In this document: positions 16,769 to 25,068 of the stretch, piece after piece
How the letters are laid out: every line of letters begins with the position of its first letter
Numbering within the stretch: position 1 is the stretch's first letter
Assembly (NCBI RefSeq): GCF_001713355.1
Contig: NZ_CP016448.1
Span: 3,410,001-3,474,000 of the forward strand
From: Methyloversatilis sp. RAC08
GTDB taxonomy: Bacteria; Pseudomonadota; Gammaproteobacteria; Burkholderiales; Rhodocyclaceae
DNA length: 64,000 bases
Direction of reading: 5' to 3'
The notes under the pieces: model-generated
What the model saw: the letters and a program-made list of their open reading frames with translations, nothing else
Told to the model about the DNA's origin: nothing
Databases searched by the model: none
Translations under genes and position numbers: made by a program

Positions 16769-17948
16769 CGCTTGCTCCTGTGAAGGGATCTGCAGAACGC
16801 TCCACCGCGGCACGGACCCGCCGTGGCAAGGCGACGAAGAAGCTGGCACCTGCATTGGTTTCGCCGGTGGCCCAGACGCGGCCACCATGGCGCTCCACGA
16901 TGCGTTTCACGTTCGCCAGTCCGATACCGGTGCCTTCGAATTCGCTTGAATGATGCAGGCGCTGGAACACGCCGAACAGTTTGCCTGCATATTGCATGTC
17001 GAAACCGGCACCGTTGTCACGGATACGGAAAACGAGATCGTCGCCGCTGTCGTCGATGCAATCGACTTCGATCACTGCGGGTGCGCGGTCGCGCGAATAC
17101 TTCACTGCGTTGGCCATAAGGTTGTAGAAAACCTGGTAGAGCAGCTTCGGATCGGCCTGTACGTCCGGCAGTGCGCCGACTTTCAGTTCAACGACATGGC
17201 TGTCCATGTCGGGGGCAAGTTCTTCGGCCACCTCGGCGATCAGCGTGTTCATGTCGCAATGCTCCCGGCGCATTTCGGTGCGGCTGGCGCGTGAAAATGC
17301 GAGCAGACCTTCGACGATGTCGCTCAGGTGATGCACTGACGCCCGGATGCGCTCGATATAGCGCTGAGCCGGGTGGTCAGGCGGTGCCGGGTGCTTGTCG
17401 GCCAGCGCGCGCGCGAATCCTTCTATGTGCCGCAGCGGACCGCGCACGTCATGCGAGATGGCGTACGACAGCGATTCGAGTTCGTCGATCTGCTGCTTCA
17501 TCTGGCTGTTCAGCGCGCGCAGTTCGGCTTCGTACTGCTTGCGGCGGGTGATTTCAGCCTTCAGTTCGATGTTGGCCCGGCTGAGCGACTCGGGACTGGG
17601 CAGCGACAGCGCGATCGGGATCAGCCGCCACAGCATGATGGCCGTTCCGATCGATACGCCTGCGGTGAAAAGACGCAGCCAGCCGTCCAGCCAGAAATCC
17701 GGATACCACAGCGTCCAGATGTCCATCACATGGGTCAGGCCGCAGGCCATGATGAAGACGCCGAACATCACGAAGATCGGACCGAAACTCAGGTCCTCGC
17801 GACGGCGGACGAAGGACCACAACGTGATGGGTATCGAAAAGTAGGCGAGGACGATGAGCACGTTGGCCACTACGTGCAGCAGCAGCAAATCCTTCTGCCA
17901 GGAAAAACAGTAGCCGTGAGGCAACAGCGTCTGCAGGTCGTTCACCAT
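16749..17948 (-). CDS. Sensor histidine kinase with ethylene-receptor-like membrane domain
   Basis: This 399-residue kinase begins at ATG 17948, which has GAGG 8 nt upstream; ATG 17954 is in frame but too close to it. Three membrane helices (about 21-45, 54-80, 88-112) closely follow the plant ETR1 and cyanobacterial ethylene sensor domain: VLAYFSIP (with Tyr36, Ile39 and Pro40) and FIMACGLTHVMDIWT with Cys69 and His73, the Cu(I) ligands of ETR1. The residue in the place of ETR1 Asp25, at the identical 40-residue spacing from the Cys, is Asn29. A coiled coil leads to HisKA (His166 in YAISHDVRGPLRH) and HATPase (DNGAGFDMQYAGKLF, GTGIGLANVKRIVERHGG), typical of bacteriophytochrome-like kinases. 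Coupled to the Rcp-type regulator. Ligand is inferred, not shown. Confidence 0.88.
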   Translation of the reverse strand: MVNDLQTLLPHGYCFSWQKDLLLLHVVANVLIVLAYFSIPITLWSFVRRREDLSFGPIFVMFGVFIMACGLTHVMDIWTLWYPDFWLDGWLRLFTAGVSIGTAIMLWRLIPIALSLPSPESLSRANIELKAEITRRKQYEAELRALNSQMKQQIDELESLSYAISHDVRGPLRHIEGFARALADKHPAPPDHPAQRYIERIRASVHHLSDIVEGLLAFSRASRTEMRREHCDMNTLIAEVAEELAPDMDSHVVELKVGALPDVQADPKLLYQVFYNLMANAVKYSRDRAPAVIEVDCIDDSGDDLVFRIRDNGAGFDMQYAGKLFGVFQRLHHSSEFEGTGIGLANVKRIVERHGGRVWATGETNAGASFFVALPRRVRAAVERSADPFTGASDVPALA

Positions 17949-18081
17949 GTTCATTGCCTCGTGGTCTCGATCGTGGATGGCACGGCCTCCGCCATCATCG
18001 TAAGACCTTAGCGCACGCATTAGTTGCCGTCAGCAACCTAACGACCTGCAATACGGCGTGAATTCACATGTCGAGACCAGG

Positions 18082-18840
18082 TTACTCGACGCCTCGCGCA
18101 CTTGTACGTTCCTGCTCGATGCGCAGGATGTAACGCTGGATCAATGCATCGGCGGTGGCCGGCAGGCCGATGAACTGGCAACCGGCACGCAGTTCGCTGC
18201 CGCCGCGTTCGGTGACGCGGAACATGTTGCGCACCTGCAGCGTGGCGGTGATGGTGCCCAGTTCGGGCAACATGATCTGGCACTGGTCGATCAAGCTGTC
18301 GACCGACAGGTTCAGGCTGCTCGGTGGCGCCACCACGGCCAGTCCGCCACCCGAAATATCCACGATGTTTGCCTCCGTCATGCGTCCGTTGCCGTCACCG
18401 GTCGGGATCAGGCAGCGCAGGCGCGGATTGGGCGGCACGATGAGGCGATAGTAGTCACGCCGCTGCAGGCGCAGCATGCGCGTCGGCAGCGGAATCTCCA
18501 GCGCCTGGCCACCCTCGAATTCGACGCCGCGGCAGCGCGGTACCATGAATTGAACCTTCACCTTTTCCAGCGAGGTGAGGCAGACGAGTGGTGAGGACTT
18601 GAGCGCCTTTTCGAGGTGCTTCTCGTCACGCGGCGCATCGAGCACCACCGCGCCGCGCGCTTCGTCGATGTCCAGTAGAGCGGTCAGAAAGGGCTCGCTG
18701 GAACGGCCGGCATAGACCGAGATGTTGGCCTTCTGGTCCTTGATCGCGCGCAGGTAGAACAAGATGTCGGTCGTGCCGTCCAGCACGTAGCGGGCGAAGT
18801 CGTCGGCTTCTAGCAGATCGAACCGGATGTCCTCGGTCAT
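18082..18840 (-). CDS. ycgR: Flagellar brake protein YcgR (PilZ c-di-GMP effector)
   Basis: This 252-residue protein has an N-terminal YcgR domain (about residues 10-120) and a C-terminal PilZ domain. The c-di-GMP-binding motif is complete: RRDYYR (Arg-rich loop, around residue 127-132) and DISGGG (D/N-x-S-x-x-G). When c-di-GMP is bound YcgR slows or biases the flagellar motor by contacting FliG/MotA. It lies next to a second flagellar cluster (flhB-like, fliK-like, fliTSD) and about 6 kb from a diguanylate cyclase gene that could supply the signal. Length matches the family. Confidence 0.92.
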   Translation of the reverse strand: MTEDIRFDLLEADDFARYVLDGTTDILFYLRAIKDQKANISVYAGRSSEPFLTALLDIDEARGAVVLDAPRDEKHLEKALKSSPLVCLTSLEKVKVQFMVPRCRGVEFEGGQALEIPLPTRMLRLQRRDYYRLIVPPNPRLRCLIPTGDGNGRMTEANIVDISGGGLAVVAPPSSLNLSVDSLIDQCQIMLPELGTITATLQVRNMFRVTERGGSELRAGCQFIGLPATADALIQRYILRIEQERTSARGVE

Positions 18841-18907
18841 GGAATGCGTCCTGTCGGTGTGCCGCGCCTGATTGCGCAGGACTGCGGCGGTGCGTTGGAG
18901 GGCAAGG

Positions 18908-19207
18908 TCAGGCGGGCACCCTGATGGTCGATGGCGGTGCGGCGTTCAGGCCTTTTTCGACACGATAGATCCACGCCAGCAGTTCGGCTACGGCGACATA
19001 CAGTTCGGGCGGGATGCGCTGGTCGAGATCGAGTCCCATCAGCAGGGCGACCATTTCACGCGATTCATGCACGAAGACGCCAGCCTCCCGCGCACGCCGG
19101 ATGATTTCGTCGGCCACCAGCCCGCGGCCCTTGGCCACGACGCGCGGCGCGGCATCACCGGCACCGTAGGCCATGGCGACCGCCTGGGCGCGGGCAGATT
19201 GCGTCAT
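18908..19207 (-). CDS. FlhB C-terminal-domain-like protein
   Basis: This 99-residue protein resembles the cytoplasmic C-terminal part of FlhB (FlhB_C/EscU group): VAMAYGAGDAAPRVVAKGRG, IRRAREAGVFVHESREMVALLM, and IPPELYVAVAELLAWIYRVE. The NPTH autocleavage sequence of FlhB is absent, so it cannot undergo the specificity-switch cleavage. Such stand-alone copies (often called FlhX or YlqH) occur in several bacteria. They can replace or modulate the cleaved FlhB fragment at the export gate. It overlaps the upstream fliK-like gene by 4 nt, which ties it to hook-length control. Confidence 0.85.
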   Translation of the reverse strand: MTQSARAQAVAMAYGAGDAAPRVVAKGRGLVADEIIRRAREAGVFVHESREMVALLMGLDLDQRIPPELYVAVAELLAWIYRVEKGLNAAPPSTIRVPA

Positions 19208-20385
19208 GCCATCACCTGCGCGCCAGCAGGACCGGACGTGTCGTCCTCGGCCGCCTCGGTCGGCTCACCTTCGGTAATCGGTGCTGCATCGCCGAAGGTC
19301 ACCTGACCCAGACGCAGTCCGGCGTCGCTCATGCGCTGCTGCAGCTCGAGCAGGGCGCCGCCCATGCGCAGCCGCGCCTCCGGATCACTGGAAAAACTGA
19401 GTGCGATGCCATGGTCGCGCCACAGCGTCAGGGATGTTTCGATTTCCCCCAGACCGGGCAGCACCAGACGCAGACGCGAGGTCCAGGGTACATCGGCGTC
19501 TGCTTCTGCAGCGACCTCGTCGGCGCGTCCGTCGGCGCGCGGGTCATCGATCTCGATCTTCATCATCTGTCCGGGCCAGGCGAGTCCTTCCCAGGCGAGC
19601 GAGTGCTGTGACAGGCCCAGCAACTGGTTGTGCACCAGCGGTCGCAATTCGGCTGGCGTTGCGGAATCTGCGCGCGCGGCTTCGGCCTTTTCCGGGGCGG
19701 CTGCGTCGCTGATCTGTGCGAATTCGGCGCCGGCCCGCGCAAGCGTTGCGGTATCGGCGCGCTGCCCGGCGGCCGGCGTTGCACGGGTGTGTGGATCAAA
19801 GGCACGCTGCGGTTCGCGCTCGGTGGATTCGATCGTGCGCTCGCCGCTGACCCACTGCGCCTGGTGCGACTCGTAGAACAGGCCGCTCTGGCCGATCGCG
19901 CTCGCCAGCCGGCCGGCAATCAGTGGTGTCGCGGCGGCGTCGGTCACGTTGGCGCTCGCGCGCAGCATCGCCGGATCAATCAATGCCTGCCCGGCCGACA
20001 GGCGGGTCGGCGGTGGCGCCGGGCGGTCGAGCAGGGCGCTGATGGCACGCGCCGGCTCGCTGAGGCTGACATCGGCAGTTTCGCCGGCCGCGGAATCCGG
20101 GACCAGCGTGGCAATCAGTGTCTGCGCATTGCGCGAAACGTGGGTGAGGGTGACCGTGCTGCCTTCGCGCGCGCCCTGCGGAAGCTGCAGCGTGACCATC
20201 TGACCGGCCACCTGGGCGCGTGCGCGCCCGTCCTGCAGGTTCTGGATGATCTGTGCGGTGTAGCGTTCGCCGGGCTGGAATTCAGGCAGCTGTTCGCCGA
20301 TCGGGCTGACCGGACCGGCGACCTGCACCGAGCCGCGGGCCAGTTCCGCAAGACGTTGCGAGATGCCCGGCAGCAGGTTGTTCAT
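19204..20385 (-). CDS. FliK-like flagellar hook-length control domain protein
   Basis: The 393-residue protein has a Gln/Ala-rich, low-complexity N-terminal half and a C-terminal domain (about residues 265-370: PWTSRLRLVLPGLGEIETSL, then DHGIALSFSSDPEARLRMGG and LLELQQRMSDAGLRLGQVTF) with the features of the FliK C-terminal (Flg_hook) domain that binds FlhB. The true fliK is in the fliF-J operon at 1-268, so this is a second FliK-type protein. It precedes and overlaps the FlhB C-terminal-like gene by 4 nt, a pairing that suggests they interact as FliK and FlhB do. Confidence 0.8.
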   Translation of the reverse strand: MNNLLPGISQRLAELARGSVQVAGPVSPIGEQLPEFQPGERYTAQIIQNLQDGRARAQVAGQMVTLQLPQGAREGSTVTLTHVSRNAQTLIATLVPDSAAGETADVSLSEPARAISALLDRPAPPPTRLSAGQALIDPAMLRASANVTDAAATPLIAGRLASAIGQSGLFYESHQAQWVSGERTIESTEREPQRAFDPHTRATPAAGQRADTATLARAGAEFAQISDAAAPEKAEAARADSATPAELRPLVHNQLLGLSQHSLAWEGLAWPGQMMKIEIDDPRADGRADEVAAEADADVPWTSRLRLVLPGLGEIETSLTLWRDHGIALSFSSDPEARLRMGGALLELQQRMSDAGLRLGQVTFGDAAPITEGEPTEAAEDDTSGPAGAQVMA

Positions 20386-20389
20386 GCGT

Positions 20390-20689
20390 TCAGCCGTTTT
20401 CGGCCCGGCCTGCCGGCAGCTTGCCGAGGAACACCTTGACCTGTGCCATCCAAGGCTCGACGTGGCGGCGCACTTCGGCGTCGTGGGCGAGTATCTGTTT
20501 CATCAGCGCAACCTTGCGGGCGCGCTCGGAGGGCGAAGTCGCTTCTTCGTCGTTGTCGGCGATGCGCTGGCGCAGCGCGGACACGTCGAGTTCGAGCGTG
20601 ACCAGGCGGTCCCAGTCGTTGGCGCGCGCGGCATCAACCATGTGACTGGAGATCTGGTGCATGTCTTCGAGCAGGGGCAGTGAATTCAT
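20390..20689 (-). CDS. fliT: Flagellar protein FliT (FliD chaperone)
   Basis: This 99-residue all-helical protein (MNSLPLLEDMHQISSHMVDA) fits the FliT family by length, helical pattern and position after fliD-fliS. FliT is the export chaperone for the filament cap FliD and, in enterics, an anti-FlhDC factor. The sequence is only moderately similar to FliT, so identification rests on size, coiled-coil character and gene order. It stops 4 nt before the FliK-like gene, so the two are likely co-transcribed. Confidence 0.78.
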   Translation of the reverse strand: MNSLPLLEDMHQISSHMVDAARANDWDRLVTLELDVSALRQRIADNDEEATSPSERARKVALMKQILAHDAEVRRHVEPWMAQVKVFLGKLPAGRAENG

Positions 20690-20799
20690 GTCGTCGGGCC
20701 GTCGTGCAGGAGGTACCGGTTAGTCAATGAGCGTACAGGCGGGCAGCGGTTCGGAGGCGCACATGTAAGTGGTAATTACCGTGCAATTTCCGCTTTTGC
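20690..20799. other. Short intergenic region with perfect palindrome
   Basis: The spacer between fliS and fliT holds the 10-bp palindrome GGTAATTACC (20771-20780) flanked by CATGTA...TACATG copies (20762-20767 and 20800-20805). It could be an operator for a transcript starting at fliT. Nothing else is seen. Confidence 0.35.
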
Positions 20800-21213
20800 C
20801 TACATGGGCGCGCCTTGCGACAGCTTCTGCCTGATTTCTTCCCAGGCATCCTTCAATTCGCCCAGCAGGTGGCTGACTTCTTCCAGTGCGGCGCGGTCGT
20901 TGTGGGCATTGGCATGCAGCAGGCGCGCGCACATGTAGTCGTACAGGGCATACAGCCGCTGCGCCAGTTCGCCGCCGGCGTCCAGATCCAGACTCACCTT
21001 GAGGCCGTTGCCGATGATGTCGATGGCACGCGAAATCGACAGGCCCTTGCCCGCGGTTTCACCCATTTCCATCTGGTGGCTCGCGGTGGATACCGACATC
21101 AGCGCACCGTCGAACAACATCAGGATAAGCAGGTGCGGATCGGCTCCGGCTACCCGGGTTTCCATTCCGACCTGTGCGTAAGCCATGTGCGGATTCGAAA
21201 GCGAAGCAAACAT
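20800..21213 (-). CDS. fliS: Flagellar export chaperone FliS
   Basis: This 137-residue helical protein has the FliS signature: YAQVGMETRVAGADPHLLIL near the start, LMLFDGALMSVSTA, and the four-helix bundle that binds the flagellin C-terminus and prevents premature polymerisation. Length matches the family (about 130-140). It is 34 nt downstream of fliD, in the usual fliD-fliS order. Confidence 0.95.
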   Translation of the reverse strand: MFASLSNPHMAYAQVGMETRVAGADPHLLILMLFDGALMSVSTASHQMEMGETAGKGLSISRAIDIIGNGLKVSLDLDAGGELAQRLYALYDYMCARLLHANAHNDRAALEEVSHLLGELKDAWEEIRQKLSQGAPM

Positions 21214-21246
21214 GAAAGTCCCTTTTCCCCGGTCGTGGTGAGTGCA

Positions 21247-22665
21247 TCAGCTCGACGATATCGTCGGCAGATTGGCCAGTTGTTGCGTCAGATAGTTGCT
21301 GGTGGCGGTCATGTTGCTGATCAGTGTGTCGAGCGCGCTGAATTGCTTGCGGTAGCGCGCCTCGATCGTCAGCAGGCGGTCGGACATCGCTTCGGCGCGC
21401 TTCTCCAACGACTTGGCGGCTGCGGTCAACCCTTCGGTGCGGCTGGAAATGAGGCCGCCAGCGTCGATCATGTCGTCCATCAGGCCGGTCAGCCGGCTGC
21501 CCATGCCCTTGACGTCATCGAAGCCGCGGAACAGCTTTTCCACGTTTCCGTTGTCGAGCGCAGTCGTGAGTTTGGTCGAGTCGATTGCCAGCTTGCCGTC
21601 CTTCTCCACCGATACGCCGATGGACGACAGATTCAGGCCGGGGGCGATCGAGGTGCCGACCAGGGCACTCAGGCGGTTGCGCAATGCCAGCATCGTGCTC
21701 TCGCCATTCAGCGTGGCGGCTTGGTCGGTTTCCGTGTTGTAGCTGGTCTGCGTCTTGATGATCCCGAGTGCATCGTTGTAGGCCTTGACGAGACGCTCGA
21801 CGCCGCTGCGGGCGACGCTCGTGTCATTGGTGACGGAGACCACGGTAGGCGAGCCGACGTTGGTCTTCTTCAGGCTCAGCGTCACACCCTCGATCGCGTC
21901 GGTCAGCGTGTTCGTACTCGATGTGATGGCGATGCCATTGACCGTCAGCGTGGCGTCGGAGGCCGGAATCATCTGCGACAGGCGCGAGGTGCCGCCGGTC
22001 GATGCGTCGTAGATCAGGCGCGACAGTCCCGCGTCGTCGGTGTTGTTGCCGTCGTCGTCGGTGGCGGTGATCTTCACCGTGTTTTCGGTTCCGCCATCGA
22101 CCGAGCGCAGCACCAGGCGATGGCCGGTGCCGTCATTGACGAGCGAGGCGGTGACGCCCGCGTCGGCGTCGTTGATGGCGTCGCGCACGTCGGCCAGCGA
22201 CATCGCATCGCTGCCGATGGTGATGTTGACGGCGGCCTTGTCCGGGTTGGCGGTGAATGCGCCGGCGTCGTACTTGCCCAGCTGTATGGTCAGCGTGCCG
22301 CTGCCGACGCTGGCTGTGCTGCCCGCGAACTGGCCGGACGCAACCACTTGCGATTCAGCCAGCGTATTGACTTCAAGCGTGTAGTTGCCGGCAACCGCCG
22401 TTTGCGTACCGGCAACTGTTGCCACGTCGGCATTGCCGATGGCTGCCTTGCGTGCGGTAAAAGTTGCCGCATTCGACAGGGCGGTGGCGGCAGACTGGAT
22501 GGATGACAACGCACCCTTGATGGAACCGTAGGCGGAAATCTTCGCCTGTACGCCGGCTTCCTTCTGCGCGAGCAGCGTCAGCGGGCGCTGTTCGAGCGAC
22601 ATCAACTGCGATACGAGGCCTGAAACGTCAAGCCCGGAGCCGATTCCTGCGGAAGAGATGGCCAT
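21247..22665 (-). CDS. fliD: Flagellar filament cap protein FliD (HAP2)
   Basis: This 472-residue protein starts MAISSAGIGSGLDVSGLVSQ and ends with a coiled-coil region followed by TLISNMTATSNYLTQQLANL, both diagnostic for FliD. The D0/D1 helical ends flank beta-rich D2/D3 domains (about 100-330). FliD pentamers cap the growing filament and fold incoming flagellin. It follows flaG by 13 nt and precedes fliS by 33 nt. The start (22665) has a short spacer to a weak GAGGGGC upstream. Confidence 0.95.
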   Translation of the reverse strand: MAISSAGIGSGLDVSGLVSQLMSLEQRPLTLLAQKEAGVQAKISAYGSIKGALSSIQSAATALSNAATFTARKAAIGNADVATVAGTQTAVAGNYTLEVNTLAESQVVASGQFAGSTASVGSGTLTIQLGKYDAGAFTANPDKAAVNITIGSDAMSLADVRDAINDADAGVTASLVNDGTGHRLVLRSVDGGTENTVKITATDDDGNNTDDAGLSRLIYDASTGGTSRLSQMIPASDATLTVNGIAITSSTNTLTDAIEGVTLSLKKTNVGSPTVVSVTNDTSVARSGVERLVKAYNDALGIIKTQTSYNTETDQAATLNGESTMLALRNRLSALVGTSIAPGLNLSSIGVSVEKDGKLAIDSTKLTTALDNGNVEKLFRGFDDVKGMGSRLTGLMDDMIDAGGLISSRTEGLTAAAKSLEKRAEAMSDRLLTIEARYRKQFSALDTLISNMTATSNYLTQQLANLPTISSS

Positions 22666-22678
22666 GGTGACGGGCCCC

Positions 22679-23026
22679 TCAGGCCTTGCGCTCGATCAGA
22701 CCGCTCTGGCCCTTGCCGAGCGCGCGCGCAATGGCGATCAGTTCCTCAGACGGGATCTGCCGCAGGATTTCCTTGGTGCTTGAATCGATGAGTCTCACGA
22801 TTGTCTTCCCTGTTTCCTTGTCAATCGTGAAGAGCAAATTCTGGTCCACCGGCTGAATCTGGCGGCGGATTTCATCCACCGTCTGTTCGATCTGTTCGGT
22901 TGTGAGCGGGGTGTTCTGCGCGGGTTGTTCACGCACACTGGCGGGCACCACGACATTCACTCCGGTGCTCTGCGTGAGGGCCGGAGTGAGCGGTGGCGAG
23001 GTACTCGGGACTGGCTGGATCGCCAT
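22679..23026 (-). CDS. flaG: Flagellar protein FlaG
   Basis: This 115-residue protein has a variable Pro/Thr-rich N-terminus and the conserved FlaG core (QNLLFTIDKETGKTIVRLID, then STKEILRQIPSEELIAIARA). FlaG affects filament length and is encoded between flagellin and fliD in many polar flagellates. ATG at 23026 has AAGGGGAA upstream. It lies downstream of fliC beyond a GC-rich hairpin that may reduce read-through. Confidence 0.93.
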   Translation of the reverse strand: MAIQPVPSTSPPLTPALTQSTGVNVVVPASVREQPAQNTPLTTEQIEQTVDEIRRQIQPVDQNLLFTIDKETGKTIVRLIDSSTKEILRQIPSEELIAIARALGKGQSGLIERKA

Positions 23027-23049
23027 GACGATTTCCCCTTGCAGTTAGC

Positions 23050-23071
23050 GGGGCACGGCGAACCGTGCCCC
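23050..23071 (-). terminator. Hairpin between fliC and flaG (attenuator or weak terminator)
   Basis: GGGGCACGG/CCGTGCCCC is a perfect 9-bp stem with a CGAA tetraloop. On the minus strand it follows the fliC stop but is not followed by a T run. It more likely stabilises the fliC mRNA 3' end or only partly terminates, which would set the flagellin/FlaG-FliDS ratio. Confidence 0.6.
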
Positions 23072-23092
23072 GTTTCTTTCAGTTGCTTGTGC

Positions 23093-24586
23093 TTAGCCGC
23101 GGAGCAGGCTGAGCACGTTCTGCGGCAGCGAGTTGGCTTGCGCCAGCATCGCCGTACCGGCCTGCTGCAGGATCTGCGCGCGGGTCAGATTGGCGGTTTC
23201 CATCGCGAAGTCGGCATCCTGAATGCGGCTGCGGGCTGCGCTGACGTTTTCCGACGTGGTCTGCAGGTTGCTGATCGTGTTCTGCACGCGATTCTGGATG
23301 GCACCCAGCGAAGCGCGTTGCGTATTGATCGACTGCAGGGCAGCGTCGATGACGTCGATCGCGGCATTGGCACCGGTCTGGGTGCCAACGCTGATCGAAG
23401 CAACCGACGACAGCGCACTGGCGTTCGCCGTGGTGGCGGTGAAAAGACCGCCGGCCGACGCGCTGGTGACCGAGAAGGCGTCCGACGACGAGAACTTCAA
23501 CGTACCGCCGACCGTCGAGGAGTCGGTGGTCGCCGTCGCGCCTGTCAGGACGACTGCTGCACCGGCCGTTGCGCTGGTGAAGGCATTGCGACCCTGCAGG
23601 CTGATATCGCCAGCGCCAGCGAAGTCTGTGAGCGAGATGTCCGCGCCGCTTTCCGACTTCAGCGTGACCGAACCGCCGCTGACCGTTGCGGTGATGCCCG
23701 TGGTGGCCGCGTAGTTATTGATCGCGGTCGAGAGCGAACTCAGGTCGGAGGTATTGCCGATAGTGGCCGACACGGCGACACCGGTCGTGTTTTCGCCGAA
23801 CAGCGTGAAGGTGTAGGTGCCGGTGGCGGTCAGGCCGCTCAGCGTGGCTTCGGTCGCCGCCGTTGCGCTCACGCCGGTGGTGGCGCTCTGGGCATTGACG
23901 GACGCAGCGACAGCCTTGGCCGTATCGGCGAGATTCACTGCAACCGCTGCCGTGCCGAGCGAACCGGTCACGGTCAGATCTTCGGCCGCGACGACGGTGT
24001 TGGCGACACGGGCGCCGGCACCGGCGGCGAGGGCGGCTGCATTGTTCAGCGTGCCGTTGGCGCTGACGGTATTGGCACCGATATTGGTGGCCTTGGTGTT
24101 GCTGAGGCTGATGCCGATCGACTGGTTGGCGTTTGCGCCGACCTGGAAGTACTGGCCGGAGAACGAACCGTCGAGCAGGTTCTTGCCGTTGAACTGGGTC
24201 GTCGAGGCAACACGGTTGATTTCCTGTTGCAGCTGCGAAACTTCCTGCTGCAGGGCCTGACGGTCGCTGGCGCTGTTCGAGTCATTGGCGGCCTGAACCG
24301 ACAATTCACGCATGCGCTGCAGACCTTCGGTGATCGAACCCATCGCGCCTTCGGCAGTCTGCGTCAGCGAGATGGCATCGTTGGCGTTGCGGACAGCCTG
24401 GTTCAGACCGCGCACCTGGGAGGTCATACGCTCCGAGATGGCGAGGCCGGCGGCGTCGTCCTTCGCGCTGTTGATGCGCAGGCCCGAAGACAGGCGCTGC
24501 AGCGAAGTGGCGAGCGAACTTTGCGAAGAGTTCAGGTTGCGCTGTGCGGTGAGCGAGGGCACATTGGTGTTGATGAGTTGCGGCAT
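23093..24586 (-). CDS. fliC: Flagellin FliC
   Basis: This 497-residue protein has the conserved flagellin ends: INTNVPSLTAQRNLNSSQSS at the N-terminus and the C-terminal helix ending AMLAQANSLPQNVLSLLRG. The Ala/Thr/Ser/Gly-rich central part (about 170-400) is the variable exposed D2/D3 region. It polymerises into the filament after export through the type III apparatus with FliS. A GGAG ribosome-binding site lies 8 nt before ATG 24586 and a sigma-28 promoter lies about 83 nt upstream. It is the only flagellin gene in the window. Confidence 0.97.
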   Translation of the reverse strand: MPQLINTNVPSLTAQRNLNSSQSSLATSLQRLSSGLRINSAKDDAAGLAISERMTSQVRGLNQAVRNANDAISLTQTAEGAMGSITEGLQRMRELSVQAANDSNSASDRQALQQEVSQLQQEINRVASTTQFNGKNLLDGSFSGQYFQVGANANQSIGISLSNTKATNIGANTVSANGTLNNAAALAAGAGARVANTVVAAEDLTVTGSLGTAAVAVNLADTAKAVAASVNAQSATTGVSATAATEATLSGLTATGTYTFTLFGENTTGVAVSATIGNTSDLSSLSTAINNYAATTGITATVSGGSVTLKSESGADISLTDFAGAGDISLQGRNAFTSATAGAAVVLTGATATTDSSTVGGTLKFSSSDAFSVTSASAGGLFTATTANASALSSVASISVGTQTGANAAIDVIDAALQSINTQRASLGAIQNRVQNTISNLQTTSENVSAARSRIQDADFAMETANLTRAQILQQAGTAMLAQANSLPQNVLSLLRG

Positions 24587-24668
24587 TTTGTTTCTCCTGT
24601 CACGAAGTGGTGTGTAGTTACGGCGCTCCGGGCTGCATGGCCCGCTGTTGATGTCGCCGATGTTTGAA

Positions 24669-24695
24669 GTAACGGAGTTGCCGCTGCAAACTTTA
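24669..24695 (-). promoter_or_regulatory. Sigma-28 (FliA) promoter of fliC
   Basis: On the minus strand TAAAGTTT (24695-24688) is a perfect match to the FliA -35. It is followed after exactly 11 nt by TCCGTTAC (24676-24669), which matches 5 of 8 positions of GCCGATAA. The predicted start gives a leader of about 75 nt before the flagellin ATG. Confidence 0.8.
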
Positions 24696-24966
24696 GCGGG
24701 GCACCTTAATGAAAGCCTTTGTCGTCTTGGCTTTCAGGCGGCCGGCGATATGAAATGGCTTGCCCTTGCGGCATGTACGGGCGTTCATGCTCACGTGAGG
24801 TTGCCGCCGCAATCGTTTTTGCCTGCAAGGTCGGCCCGTTTTGTGCTCCGGACAGCGTGCCGGACCTGCTCCGGACTGTTACGGAATGTCAGCGGAGCGC
24901 GGCTGAGGGGCTGCTGACGGGCGGCTCAGTGTCCGCCGTGATGCATGACGCAACCAGGAATCTTTC

Positions 24967-25068
24967 GTTGGGCATCGCCTGCGGCTCACCCCAACCTACG
25001 CACACCCGACCGCACCGCCGCCGTGGAAAGCACTTGGGGGTTTGGGTGAGCCGCAGGCGATGCCCAAC
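24967..25068. repeat. Perfect 25-bp inverted repeat, REP/MITE-like
   Basis: The arms (24967-24991 and 25044-25068) read GTTGGGCATCGCCTGCGGCT(CACCC) and its exact reverse complement, with a 52-nt spacer. Each arm contains a GCCTGCGGC near-palindrome. Sequences of this kind (GTTGGG...CAACCTACG) occur as dispersed intergenic repeats in proteobacteria. Only one copy is in this window. Confidence 0.75.
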
